NCBI RefSeq assembly: GCF_001905145.1
Contig: NZ_LWLB01000036.1
Location: 186,001-250,000, forward strand
Reading direction: 5' to 3'
DNA length: 64,000 nucleotides
DNA from: Nocardiopsis sp. TSRI0078
Lineage (GTDB): Bacteria; Actinomycetota; Actinomycetes; Streptosporangiales; Streptosporangiaceae
Within the stretch, counting starts at the first letter, position 1. The number at the start of each line of letters is the position of its first letter. The notes under the pieces were generated by a model that worked only from the letters and a program-made list of their open reading frames with translations, was not told the DNA's origin and searched no databases. A program made the translations under genes and the position numbers. This document shows positions 48,620 to 57,100 of the stretch, piece by piece.

Positions 48620-50563
48620 TCACCTCATCAGGACGACGACGGCGGCCAGGACGACGAGTGCGACGACGGCCTGGACGTAGTACTGGTGCAGCAGCCCCGT
48701 CTGGGGGCGCAGCGCCCACCCGGCCAGGATCCGCGCGCCGGAGGCGACCGCGCGCACCGCCCCGTCGGCCCACGCCTCGCCCCGGTCGCGGGCCAGGTCC
48801 GCGGCGCGCCTCCCCCCGCTCGCGCAGGAGCGCACGCCCCGGGCGAGCACCCGGTCGTCGAGGTCGGCCAGGCCGGCGGAGAAGGACGTGGTCGCGTGGG
48901 CGGCGGCCCTCGCCCCGCCCGCGACCACGCGGTCGTCGAGGGCGGCCAGGGCCCGGGCGAGCGCCGTCACGGGCCTGGCGACCAGGGTGTTCGCCGCCGC
49001 CTCCAGGCCGAGCCAGCCGCCGGCCCACCGACGGCCCGGCACGGCCTCCCCGCGGCCGCGTGCGCACGCCCGCCAGGTGATGATGAGCACCACGGCGGCC
49101 AGCAGGCCCGACACCGCCGTCTCCCACCCCGCGGGCCCCGGTTCCGCCGAGGCTCCCAGCAGCGCGCGCCACCACCGCGCCGCCGCGGGAAGGACCAGGA
49201 CGCCGAGTCCCACCGTGGCGGCGGCCAGCGCGACCGGCGGCAGTACCTCGGACGGGGGCGAACGGTGCTCGGACCCGCGCCGGGGCGCACCGCCCTCCCC
49301 CGCCGGGGGCGGGGCCCAGACCGCGGCCAGGGCCCGTGCGGCGTAGGCCGCGCTCACGGCCGACGCCGCCAGGCCCGCCGCGTACGGAAGGGGCCCGAGG
49401 TGCAGCGCCGCGGCGAGCACCTCGTCCTTGGCCGTCCACAGCGGAAGCGGGGGCAGCCCGGCGACCGCCAGGGCACCGACCGCGAAGGCCGCCCCCGCCG
49501 GGGGGCTTCCGCGCGCGGCCCCGCGCAGACCGCCCAGCTCCTGGGTGCCCCGGGCCGCCAGCCACGTCCCCGCGCACAGGAACAGCAGGCTCTTGGCCGC
49601 GGCGTGCGCGGTGAACTGCAGCATTCCCCCGCCCACACTGCCCGCGCCCGCCGCCAGGACGACGAAGCCCAGCTGCGAGCAGGTCGAGGCGGCCAGCAGC
49701 TGTTTGAGGTCGGTCTGGTGGAAGGCCACCGCCCCCAGCAGCAGCGCGGTGGCCGCACCGACCCAGACCAGGGCCGGGCCCGCCCACGCCGTGGCCGCCA
49801 GCGCGGGCTCGATCCGCAGCAGCAGGTAGCCCCCCGCCGCGACCATCGTGGCCGAGTGCAGCAGGGCCGAGACCGGGGTGGGGCCGGCCATCGCGTGCGA
49901 GAGCCAGAAGCTGAAGGGCAGCTGCGCGGACTTTCCCAGCGCGGCGAGGACCACCCCGGCCACGGCCGCGTCCCGCCATCCGCCGTCCAGGGCGGCCAGC
50001 TCGGAGAGCCGGAGCGCGCCGGAGCCCCCGGCCAGGGCCGCCCCGGCGGCCAGGTACAGGCCCAGGTCACCGGTCCGCGTGGTGACGAAGGCCAGCGTCG
50101 CCGAGCGGACGCGGGAGGTCTCGCCCCACCAGTAGCCGATGAGGGCGTAGGAGAGGGCGCCCATGACCTCCCACGCCGCGAGCAGCGTGAACAGGCCGGT
50201 GGCGGTCACGGTGGCGAGCATCGCCGCCGTGAAGAGCAGCATGAGGCCGAAGAAGCGGCCGCGCGCCTGGTCGGATCCCATCTCGGCGGAGGCGAAGAGG
50301 ACGACCGCCGCGGCGACGGTGGCCACGGTGAGCACCGCGACCGCCGACAGCCCGTCCACGGCCGCCCCCGCGCCGATGCCCGCGAGCATCGGCGCGGACG
50401 TGCTCGGCCGGGACACCGCCGCGACGGCGGCGGCGACCAGCGTCAGGCCCGCGGTGGCGACGGCGCAGGGCGCGGCGACCGGATCGGCGCGCCTGCCCGC
50501 CACCAGCAGGACCGCACCCGCCGCGGCGGGCAGGCCCACCAGCGCCCACAGGGAGGCCGTCAC
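48620..50563 (-). CDS. nuoL: NADH-quinone oxidoreductase subunit L
   Basis: 647 residues. Starts with a GTG overlapping the nuoK stop by 4 nt. Core: LFTLLAAWEVMGALSYALIGYW (helix-5 Glu), TRTGDLGLYLAAGAAL, LGKSAQLPFSFWLSHAMAGPTPVSALLHSATMVAAGGYLLLRI (Lys, His residues of the channel), VAFHQTDLKQLLAASTCSQLGFV. The C-terminal third (after about 440) has a Pro/Gly-rich loop and then a long basic, helical segment, replacing the usual lateral helix with lower similarity. Largest membrane-arm subunit. Confidence 0.92.
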   Translation of the reverse strand: MTASLWALVGLPAAAGAVLLVAGRRADPVAAPCAVATAGLTLVAAAVAAVSRPSTSAPMLAGIGAGAAVDGLSAVAVLTVATVAAAVVLFASAEMGSDQARGRFFGLMLLFTAAMLATVTATGLFTLLAAWEVMGALSYALIGYWWGETSRVRSATLAFVTTRTGDLGLYLAAGAALAGGSGALRLSELAALDGGWRDAAVAGVVLAALGKSAQLPFSFWLSHAMAGPTPVSALLHSATMVAAGGYLLLRIEPALAATAWAGPALVWVGAATALLLGAVAFHQTDLKQLLAASTCSQLGFVVLAAGAGSVGGGMLQFTAHAAAKSLLFLCAGTWLAARGTQELGGLRGAARGSPPAGAAFAVGALAVAGLPPLPLWTAKDEVLAAALHLGPLPYAAGLAASAVSAAYAARALAAVWAPPPAGEGGAPRRGSEHRSPPSEVLPPVALAAATVGLGVLVLPAAARWWRALLGASAEPGPAGWETAVSGLLAAVVLIITWRACARGRGEAVPGRRWAGGWLGLEAAANTLVARPVTALARALAALDDRVVAGGARAAAHATTSFSAGLADLDDRVLARGVRSCASGGRRAADLARDRGEAWADGAVRAVASGARILAGWALRPQTGLLHQYYVQAVVALVVLAAVVVLMR

Positions 50564-50940
50564 CGGTCGCCACCGTCCCCGTGGTGCTTGTGATCCCCGT
50601 GGCCACCATGGTGCCCGTGGTCGCCGGAACCACTGTGATCGGCAAGATCGGCGGCCATGTCGACCATGTCGACGTCGCGCGCGCGGAAGATGGCTGTGGT
50701 GACGGCAAAGCCCATCGCCATCTCCACGGCCATCGCTGTGACCGCGACCAGGACGAGGACCTGGCCGTCGGGCCGCTCGGGTGAGGTGTAGAGCCAAAAA
50801 GCCGCCGCGGCGACGATGACGGCGTTGACCATCAGCTCTAGGCCCATCATCACCATGACGACGGACTGCTGGCTGAGCGCGCCGAAGAGCCCCACCGCGA
50901 ACAGCGCGGCCGCCAGGAGAAGGTACGCCTCCAGGATCAT
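50560..50940 (-). CDS. nuoK: NADH-quinone oxidoreductase subunit K with His-rich tail
   Basis: 126 residues; typical NuoK is about 100. Three helices with channel Glu35 (MMGLELMVNA) and Glu73 (AVEMAMGFA) at the canonical positions. From residue 101 the protein carries an added hydrophilic tail of 26 residues with eight His, plus Gly and Asp, predicted on the cytoplasmic or periplasmic surface and able to bind metal in principle. ATG 50940 overlaps the nuoJ stop; the nuoL GTG overlaps its own stop. Confidence 0.9.
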   Translation of the reverse strand: MILEAYLLLAAALFAVGLFGALSQQSVVMVMMGLELMVNAVIVAAAAFWLYTSPERPDGQVLVLVAVTAMAVEMAMGFAVTTAIFRARDVDMVDMAADLADHSGSGDHGHHGGHGDHKHHGDGGDR

Positions 50941-51500
50941 CGGTCGAGCCCACCGCCGATCGGGTCGTCGGGGCGCCCGCGCCGCAGGTCGTCGCCGTAG
51001 CGGTCGTAGCGGCCCCGGTGCGTGGTGAGCACGGTGGCGGACACCATGGTCGCGAACAGCACCAGGCCCACGAGCATCATGACGAGCATGTGCTCCCCCA
51101 TGATCGCCTCGCCCAGCGCGAGCGTGGGGTCGGCGGGGGGCCCGCCCGTGCGCTCGGGCCAAGGCACGAACACGATTCCCGCGGCCAGCAGCAGGAACAC
51201 CCCGACGGACACGGCCAGGGAGCCGACCTTGTTGTGCACCATGGTCATCGGCATGAGCCCGGCCGGGTTCATCATGTACATGATCATGAAGACGGCCATG
51301 ACCATCATCTCCATGACCATCATGAGGATGATTAGCACGCCCAGGTAGGACAGCCCCAGCAGCAGGATCGCCACCCCGGTGAGGACGAACGACGCCAGCA
51401 GGGCGAAGGTCGCCCGGGCCATGGAGTCCACCACGAACACCATGACGCCCGAGGCCACCGCGCCCACGGCGCAGACAGCGAACACCACCGTCTCGGTCAC
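50937..51500 (-). CDS. nuoJ: NADH-quinone oxidoreductase subunit J, Met-rich variant
   Basis: 187 residues from GTG 51500, after GGAGGAGCG. Helices at about 5-25, 30-50, 53-77, 92-112 and 135-155. In place of the usual helix-3 consensus (YVGAxxVLFLFVVMML), residues 53-77 read LGVLIILMMVMEMMVMAVFMIMYMM, and 60-88 contain 13 Met with Glu64. This looks like the J2-type subunit of second nuo clusters in actinomycetes; assignment rests on position between nuoH and nuoK and on the helix pattern. Confidence 0.8.
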   Translation of the reverse strand: MTETVVFAVCAVGAVASGVMVFVVDSMARATFALLASFVLTGVAILLLGLSYLGVLIILMMVMEMMVMAVFMIMYMMNPAGLMPMTMVHNKVGSLAVSVGVFLLLAAGIVFVPWPERTGGPPADPTLALGEAIMGEHMLVMMLVGLVLFATMVSATVLTTHRGRYDRYGDDLRRGRPDDPIGGGLDR

Positions 51501-51508
51501 CGCTCCTC

Positions 51509-52435
51509 CTAACGCGTCAGCACGAACACGGCCACCACGAGGGCCTGCAGCAGGGTCACCGGGACGAGGACCACCCAGCCCACCTCGGTGAACCGGTCCA
51601 TCCGCACCGCGGGCAGCCGGTGCCCCAGCCAGACCAGGAGTGCCACGACCCCGGCCGTCTTGGCCAGCGTCCACGCCCAGCCGGGCAGGAGCGGGCCCGC
51701 GCCGCCGCCCAGGAAGAGCGGCACCGCCATCGCGGCCACCACGGCGAGGAACATGTACCGCCCCGCGCGAAGGACCAGGAGGTCCACCCCCGACAGCTCC
51801 GCGGCCGCTCCCCCGGCCAGGTCCCGGCCCACGGGCGTCCCGAAGGGCCCCCAGAAGGCCATGGCCAGCGCCGAGACCAGGTAGACCGCGAAGGCCGCGG
51901 GCATCAGCACGGCGAACCAGACCTGCTCCTGGGCCGCGACGATGTCGCTCACGCGCAGTGAGCCCGCGCCCAGGGCCGCCGTGGTCAGGGCGAACATGTG
52001 CGGCAGCTCGTAGGAGAGTCCCTGGACGAGGAACCGGTAGCCCCCGACGAGGCCCCAGGCCGAGTCGGCTCCCCAGCCGAGCATCCACAGCGCCGCCCAG
52101 ACCACCACCTCCATGGCGTTGAACCACACGACGCCGACGGACAGGTCGCCGACCGATGCCGGGCCGAGCGGGACGACCAGTGCCGCCAGGACGGCGGCCG
52201 CCGGGACCAGCGCCCCTCCCAGCCGCCACAGCAGCGTGTCCGCGCCGGGGATCGTCCTGCGCCGCTGCACGAGCAGACGGGCCGCCTCCCGCGCCGGAGC
52301 GGTCAGCCCCGCTCCGGGAGCGGTCCCCGCCGCACGCGCGCGGAGCGCGGCCGTCCCCGCCGCCGCGCCGTAGCCGAAGGCGAGCAGCAGCACGGGGACG
52401 AGCAGGGCGGTCCACAGCGGCGCGGCCCCGCTCAC
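51509..52435 (-). CDS. nuoH: NADH-quinone oxidoreductase subunit H
   Basis: 308 residues, about 8 helices. GTG 52435 overlaps the upstream stop by 4 nt. Markers: FNAMEVVVWAALWMLGWGADSAWGLVGGYRFLVQGLSYELPHMFALTTAALGAGSL (with the GLSYELP quinone-site signature), GPFGTPVGRDLAGGAAAELSGVDLLVLRAGRYMFLAVVAAMAVPLFLGG and RMDRFTEVGWVVLVPVTLL. NuoH forms the quinone-chamber floor and normally docks to NuoB, D and I, none of which is here in normal form. Confidence 0.9.
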   Translation of the reverse strand: MSGAAPLWTALLVPVLLLAFGYGAAAGTAALRARAAGTAPGAGLTAPAREAARLLVQRRRTIPGADTLLWRLGGALVPAAAVLAALVVPLGPASVGDLSVGVVWFNAMEVVVWAALWMLGWGADSAWGLVGGYRFLVQGLSYELPHMFALTTAALGAGSLRVSDIVAAQEQVWFAVLMPAAFAVYLVSALAMAFWGPFGTPVGRDLAGGAAAELSGVDLLVLRAGRYMFLAVVAAMAVPLFLGGGAGPLLPGWAWTLAKTAGVVALLVWLGHRLPAVRMDRFTEVGWVVLVPVTLLQALVVAVFVLTR

Positions 52436-53526
52436 GCGCCACGCTCCGGGGTGTGGGCGCCGACGGCCTCGGTGTCGGGGTCCAGGGAGGCCACGATGAG
52501 CCGTGCCGCCGCCAGTTCCCGGCCGACGACGAGTTCGGGCACCAGGTCCAGGGCGGCACGGGCCGTGCCGGAGCCGGCGGGAGCCGGCGCGGAGGCGGAC
52601 CGGCCGGGCTCCGCGGCCGCCTCGATCCGGTCCAGCCAGCGCGACCAGCGGTCGGTGGCGTCGCCGCGCAGCTCCTCGGGGGCCCGGTCGCCGACCGCGC
52701 CGAGGCCGTCGGTGGCCCAGCGCAGCAGGCGTGAGCGGCGCACCCCGCGCGCCCAACGGCGCAGTTCCGCCCCGAGCCCCGGACCGGCCTCGGGCTCCAG
52801 CAGCGCGTCGCGCAGCCGGCGCCCCGCCAGGGCGGCGGCGGGCCAGCCCGCGACGAACAGCAGGCGCTGCGCCGCGTCCAGGGCGGCCGCCGCCGTGGTC
52901 CGCGGGTGCTCGGGGCTCGGGTCGGCGGTACGCGGCGTGTTCCGGGGCGCGGTCCAGAAGGAGGAGCCCTCCCGTGCCCCGACCAGGTGGACCCGTGCCT
53001 CCTGGACCACGTCCCCCTGGAGCACCGTCCTCAGGGACAGTCCGGCCGGCCAGTCGGGCAGGGCCGGGCCGAGGGCGAGGTGCAGCCGGTCGAGTGCCAG
53101 GCCGTCGCGGTCCTCGCCCCGGTCGGCCATGGCCAGGCCTCCGGGCATGTGCTCGTCGTCACCGGCCCCGGCCCGTTCACGTGCGGCCCGGTCGCGCCCG
53201 TCGGCGTCGCGGCGCTGGGCGGCGGTGTCGAGCAGGTCGGCGCGGGCGCGGTCCAGGGCCTCGTCCGCTCCCTCCGGGGAGGGGACGCCCGCGCGGGCGC
53301 GCGGTCCGGGCATCTGTCCCCAGACCCGGTCCAGCATCTCGTCGAGTTCGGGATCCGCGGGACCGCACACCACCAGCAGGTCGGCCTCGGCGGGGGCGAG
53401 CGCCTGGCGCCAGCCGCGTTCGCGTACGGCCCTCTCCACGGCCAGCCGCGCCCCGGTGCCGCCGATCGCCGTGACGACGAAGGCGCACGGCACGGCGCGG
53501 CGCAGCAGCCATCCGGTCACGTCCAC
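52432..53526 (-). CDS. NuoB-like N-terminus fused to an unassigned region; iron-sulfur ligands missing
   Basis: 364 residues at the nuoB-to-nuoD position. Residues 1-80 resemble NuoB (WLLRRAVPCAFVV ... APAEADLLVVCGPADPELDEMLDRVWGQMPGPR), but the Cys-Cys and downstream Cys ligands of cluster N2 are absent; only Cys14 and Cys54 remain. Residues about 130-175 (MADRGEDRDGLALDRLHLALGPALPDWPAGLSLRTVLQGDVVQEA) and the end (GRELAAARLIVASLDPDTEAV) match genes annotated as NuoB/NuoD-like in second nuo clusters of actinomycetes, as I recall. Probable structural subunit without electron transfer. GTG 53526 overlaps nuoA by 10 nt. Confidence 0.6.
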   Translation of the reverse strand: MDVTGWLLRRAVPCAFVVTAIGGTGARLAVERAVRERGWRQALAPAEADLLVVCGPADPELDEMLDRVWGQMPGPRARAGVPSPEGADEALDRARADLLDTAAQRRDADGRDRAARERAGAGDDEHMPGGLAMADRGEDRDGLALDRLHLALGPALPDWPAGLSLRTVLQGDVVQEARVHLVGAREGSSFWTAPRNTPRTADPSPEHPRTTAAAALDAAQRLLFVAGWPAAALAGRRLRDALLEPEAGPGLGAELRRWARGVRRSRLLRWATDGLGAVGDRAPEELRGDATDRWSRWLDRIEAAAEPGRSASAPAPAGSGTARAALDLVPELVVGRELAAARLIVASLDPDTEAVGAHTPERGA

Positions 53527-53867
53527 CGGAACGCCCCCTCCCGCCAGGCGTAGAGGACGGCCGCGACCAGGACGGCGAGGAAGGCGAACATCTCGACGAC
53601 GGCGGGCACGCCCTTGTCCGCCACGACGAGCACCCAGGGGTACATGAAGACCATCTCCATGTCGAAGGCCAGGAAGAGCAGCGTCACCGCGTACCAGCGC
53701 ACGTGGTAGCGGGAGGCGGCGTGCTCGGTCGCGGCCGTACCGGACAGGAACGGTTCGCAGGCCACGGGCGGCTTCCGCAGGCGTACCGCAGCCGAGAGCG
53801 CGTAGAGGCCCGTGACCAGCACGGCGGTGATCCCGGCGAGGACGAGCGCCGGTACGAACGAGTCCAC
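53517..53867 (-). CDS. nuoA: NADH-quinone oxidoreductase subunit A
   Basis: 116 residues from GTG 53867, after GGAGGGGGAG. Three helices: VPALVLAGITAVLVTGLYALSAAV, WYAVTLLFLAFDMEMVFMYPWVLV and VEMFAFLAVLVAAVLYAWREGAF. The FDMEMVFMYPW motif is the NuoA signature (FDxExxFLxPW). First gene of the eight-gene membrane-arm operon; the 164-nt upstream gap to the HD-domain gene presumably carries its promoter. Confidence 0.9.
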   Translation of the reverse strand: MDSFVPALVLAGITAVLVTGLYALSAAVRLRKPPVACEPFLSGTAATEHAASRYHVRWYAVTLLFLAFDMEMVFMYPWVLVVADKGVPAVVEMFAFLAVLVAAVLYAWREGAFRWT

Positions 53868-54031
53868 GTGCTCCCCCTCCCCCGCCGGGGCGCCTCTGCC
53901 CGCCCCCCGGCGGTCGCCGTCGGCATGACCACGGTCCACACCAGCCCTCAGGGTAGGAGCGGGCGGGGCCGGAAGCGGGGAGAAACGCGCGAGGGAGCGC
54001 GTCCGCGTCGGGAAAGGACGGCGGGAGGAGG

Positions 54032-54631
54032 TCAGTCGAGGACGGTGTGGCCGTACCCGCGGGCGACCTCCGTCACGTCGGGTTCGCCGAACCGGTCCAC
54101 CATGGCCGTGAACAGCGCGGCCTTGTCCGGACCGAACCGGCCCACCTTCCGCGTGTAGGCCCCGGCGGTCAGGAACACCGGCGGGTCCGCCTTGCTGTGG
54201 AACTTGTCCGCGTACATGACGACCTCCTCCTCCGGTGTCGCGGGAAGGTAGTCGTCGACCGGGATCGGCAGCCCCTGCAGGTGCACGTCGTCCCTGGTGA
54301 TGCCCACCCCCGTGTGGTGGGAGCAGAACCGGCACAGCGCCTCGGGGTAGCCCTCCCCCGCCAGCAGCCCGTGTCCGAGCACCCCGTGGCGCACGTACCG
54401 CGCGTGGTCGAGCCCTCCGGAGCCGTCGAAGAGCCGGTACACCCCGATGTCGTGCAGCAGGCAGCCCGCCCGGACCAGGTCCGCGTCCACGGGAAGGTCG
54501 TTGGCGCGGACGACGCGCTCGGCCAGATCGCACACGATCCGGCAGTGCGTGTACACGAGGTCGAAGGCCTCGCGGGTGGGCGCGTGCTCCAGGTGCAGGG
54601 AGCGGATCTCCTCGTCGGTCGGAATCTGCAT
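54032..54631 (-). CDS. HD-domain phosphohydrolase
   Basis: 199 residues. HD metal site GCLLHDIGVYRLFDG (57-71: His60-Asp61), an upstream VYTHCRIVCDLAERVVRAN (first His at about 29), then YVRHGVLGHGLLAGEGYPEALCRFCSHHTGVGIT and EEEVVMYADKFHSKADPPVF. This is an HD-domain fold of the small cytosolic nucleotide- or phosphonate-hydrolase kind; true substrates are not predicted. ATG at 54631, divergent from the PfkB gene across 75 nt. Confidence 0.85.
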   Translation of the reverse strand: MQIPTDEEIRSLHLEHAPTREAFDLVYTHCRIVCDLAERVVRANDLPVDADLVRAGCLLHDIGVYRLFDGSGGLDHARYVRHGVLGHGLLAGEGYPEALCRFCSHHTGVGITRDDVHLQGLPIPVDDYLPATPEEEVVMYADKFHSKADPPVFLTAGAYTRKVGRFGPDKAALFTAMVDRFGEPDVTEVARGYGHTVLD

Positions 54632-54706
54632 ACGGGAGACTCTATGCGTTGACGCGCGCACTCCCGCGGCGCGTGCCGCCGGCCCCGAGAGAATCGAGCG
54701 GAACCC

Positions 54707-55648
54707 GTGAACGACCCGAAGTACGACGTCCTGGTCGCCGGAGGAGCGGGCGTGGACACCATCGTCCGCGTCGAATCCCTGGGGGTCCCCGAAGGCGACT
54801 CCGCCGGTGTCCCGCCGGTACACGACTACGTCGCCCACACCGGGAACGGAGTGGCGGTCGGCTGCCACACGCTGGGGATGGCCACCAAGTTCATCGACTT
54901 CCTGGGGGACGACGCCCAGGGCCGGATGGTCATGGACGCCTACGCCGGGATCGGCCTCGACTTCAGCCGGGTCGTCTCCGCGCACGGCACGCCCCGGGGG
55001 ATCAACCTGGTGGACCCCGAGGGCCGCCGCTTCTCCTTCTACGACGCCCGGCACCCGGCCGAGCTGCGCCTGCCCCGGGCGTTCTACCTGCCCCACCTGG
55101 AGCGCTCCCGGCACGTGCACATGTCCATCGTCGGCCACAACAGGGACATGTACGAGGACGTCGAGGCGCTCGGCCTCTCCAGTTCCACGGACCTGCACGA
55201 CTGGGACGGGGAGAACCCGCACCACCTCTTCTACGCGCTGCGCTCGGACCTGGTGTTCCTCAGCGCCGCGGCGGTCCGCGACCGCCTCCCCCGGGTGCTG
55301 CACGGCATCGTCGACCGCGGGCGTGCGCGGGTCGCCGTCGCCACCGACGGAGAGCGGGGCTGCCACGTGCTGGTACGCGGGGAGCCGGCCCCCAGGCACT
55401 ATCCCGCCACGTCCCCAGAACGCCCGGTCGTGGACAGCAACGGCGCAGGCGACTCCTTCGTCGCCGCCTTCCTGTACTCCTACCTGGCGGGCCGGACGGT
55501 CGGTGAGTGCGCCCTGTCGGGGGCCGTGGCCGGGGCGTTCGCCTGCGGCAGCGCCGGCACCCACACGGAGTTCGCGGACCGGGCCACGCTGCGAGCGGCC
55601 GGGGAGCGGGCCCGCACGGCCTTCTTCTCCGAGGCGGTGGAGTCGTGA
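54707..55648 (+). CDS. PfkB-family carbohydrate/nucleoside kinase
   Basis: 313 residues. N-terminal sugar-binding start DVLVAGGAGVDTIVRVESLGVPEGDS and GNGVAVGCHTLGMATKFIDFLGDD; the C-terminal PfkB signature with the anion-hole and catalytic Asp249 is VVDSNGAGDSFVAAFLYSYLAGRTV. Phosphorylates the primary hydroxyl of a sugar or nucleoside using ATP; the substrate cannot be told. Residues 156-178 (LGLSSSTDLHDWDGENPHHL) fit a ribokinase-like layout. GTG 54707 follows a weak GAACCC region. Stands alone. Confidence 0.85.
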   Translation: MNDPKYDVLVAGGAGVDTIVRVESLGVPEGDSAGVPPVHDYVAHTGNGVAVGCHTLGMATKFIDFLGDDAQGRMVMDAYAGIGLDFSRVVSAHGTPRGINLVDPEGRRFSFYDARHPAELRLPRAFYLPHLERSRHVHMSIVGHNRDMYEDVEALGLSSSTDLHDWDGENPHHLFYALRSDLVFLSAAAVRDRLPRVLHGIVDRGRARVAVATDGERGCHVLVRGEPAPRHYPATSPERPVVDSNGAGDSFVAAFLYSYLAGRTVGECALSGAVAGAFACGSAGTHTEFADRATLRAAGERARTAFFSEAVES

Positions 55649-55759
55649 GCACCGTGCCCTCCCGCTCCGGCGCGGCGGCGGCAGAACGGCCGGTGCGGGA
55701 CGGACCGGGCCGCACGCGCGGGAGGTGGGCGACGGGGGTCCGCGCGGGGAGGGCGGAGA

Positions 55760-56758
55760 TCAGTAGGACGAGATGTGCACGTGGTCGTAGTGGTTCTCCG
55801 TGACGCTGCCCCGGTTGTTCATCGCCACCCACTGGCGGTTGGTCGAGTGCCAGATCCGCTGCTCCCAGATCACGTACTTGACGCCGAGCCGGTCCACGTG
55901 GTCGATCGCGTACTGGGCGATCGCGTCCCCGGCCGCCCGGTTCTCCGCGCTCGGGTGCGTGCCGATCACCGACACCATGAAGTCACAGGCCTGCCCCGTG
56001 CCGTGGTCGTCGTTGCTGCTGCGCGCGCAGCCCACCTCGTAGGGGGAGCCGACGTTGAGGATGATCTCGTCGCGGATCGCGGCCATGCGCGGCGTCGCGC
56101 CGTCGAAGCCCCACCCCTTGAGGTGTTCGGGGACGGTGCCGCCGGTGCTCGCGCCCGAGGTCTCCTCCGGCTCCTCGGGAACCTGTTCGGCCTCGTAGCG
56201 CTCGATGGCCTCCTCGACCTCCTCGCGGTCCTCCTCCAGCGTGTCGAGCAGCTCCTCGGCCTCGGAGAGCTCCTTCTCGGCCTCCTCCGAGATCTCCTTC
56301 CTCTCCTCCTGGAGCCGGACGAGTTCGGAGATCCGGCCGGCCTGCTGGCGTCCCAGCTGCTCCATGGTGGAGGTGTCCTGGAACAGGTGCTCGGGAGAGG
56401 CGGTGAAGAGCACCTCCAGCGTGGGGTCCAGGCCGGAGCTCTTGTACTGGCCGGCGGCGATCTGGACGACGCTGGAGCGGGAGCCCTCCAGCTTCTCCTC
56501 GACCTCCTCCAGGTCCTCCTCCGCCTGTTCGGCGCGTTCCTTGATCTCGTTGTACTGGAGGAGCTCGCCCTCGTAGGTCTCCTCCAGCTCCTCCGCCCTC
56601 TCGTTGAGCTCGTCGATGTCCACGTCGTCGGGTGCGGCGTGGGCGGCCGACGGCGCGACGAGGACGGCGGCCAGGGCCAGCGCGAGGGCCCCCGCGCCCG
56701 AACGCGCGTCCCGACGGGCCGGGGCATCGGTGGGGAGGGGGAGGAAGTTCCGGTTCAT
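55760..56758 (-). CDS. Secreted coiled-coil protein with ARB_07466-like C-terminal domain
   Basis: 332 residues from ATG 56758. Signal peptide: ARRDARSGAGALALALAAVLVAPSAAHA (cleavage after about residue 42). Then a long, strongly charged helical coiled coil at about 45-200 (ELNERAEELEETYEGELLQYNEIKERAEQAEEDLEEVEEKLEGS and similar), typical of cell-wall-located proteins of the PcsB/FtsX-partner style. From about 220 a conserved C-terminal domain: GGTVPEHLKGWGFDG, IRDEIILNVGSPYEVGC, GQACDFMVS and a final NHYDHVHIS, as in ARB_07466/VanY-like domains. Likely an exported wall-associated protein; enzymatic activity unproven. Confidence 0.8.
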   Translation of the reverse strand: MNRNFLPLPTDAPARRDARSGAGALALALAAVLVAPSAAHAAPDDVDIDELNERAEELEETYEGELLQYNEIKERAEQAEEDLEEVEEKLEGSRSSVVQIAAGQYKSSGLDPTLEVLFTASPEHLFQDTSTMEQLGRQQAGRISELVRLQEERKEISEEAEKELSEAEELLDTLEEDREEVEEAIERYEAEQVPEEPEETSGASTGGTVPEHLKGWGFDGATPRMAAIRDEIILNVGSPYEVGCARSSNDDHGTGQACDFMVSVIGTHPSAENRAAGDAIAQYAIDHVDRLGVKYVIWEQRIWHSTNRQWVAMNNRGSVTENHYDHVHISSY

Positions 56759-57100
56759 GCGAGCTCCATGGGTCGTACCGCGGACGAGCCCGACGGGCGA
56801 GGGGCGAGAGGATGGTGGGGCGGGGCGGAGGGAGCCCGGCGCCGGTGTGCCCATCGCATGGCACCAACGGGAAGGTGCCTACGGGTCGGCGGGTGCTCAG
56901 GAGACAATACGAGATCTAACCGTCATATACCTAATGCCGTTCCTGTGACCTGATTCCGCCGGCCGTGAGGGAGACCGCGGAACGCGCCCGCGTCCCGGCC
57001 GTGTCGGACGTCCACGAGGCACTCCGGCCCCGAGGGAGCGGATATCGTCCGCCGTACGCGGGAAGGCCCCCGAGGGCCGCTGAGAGAAGGAAGTCCCAGC
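56759..57100. other. 342-nt divergent intergenic region with promoter-like AT-rich core
   Basis: No gene is supported here. 56860-56879 is a small hairpin (GGCACC/GGTGCC, 8-nt loop) in the possible 5' leader of the secreted-protein gene. An AT-rich island (56897-56945, with AGATCTAACCGTCATATACC) is the likely promoter zone for both divergent genes. GAGAAGGAAG at 57083-57092 is the ribosome site of the permease. A cyclic-di-AMP riboswitch, known upstream of some wall hydrolases, could not be recognised. Confidence 0.45.

Noticed and set aside
45708..49979. A 1423-codon open frame on the minus strand spanning nuoN, nuoM and nuoL
   Set aside because: Only the nuoN part has protein-like content; the rest is an out-of-frame reading of GC-rich nuoM and nuoL, Arg/Gly/Pro-rich without domains.
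47528..50593. A 1021-codon plus-strand open frame
   Set aside because: Antisense to nuoM and nuoL; His/Gln/Gly/Arg-rich composition is the typical shadow of high-GC coding DNA.
56759..56945. Possible cyclic-di-AMP (ydaO) riboswitch upstream of the secreted wall protein
   Set aside because: Suggested by gene context only; the conserved core could not be matched, and only a short hairpin was seen.
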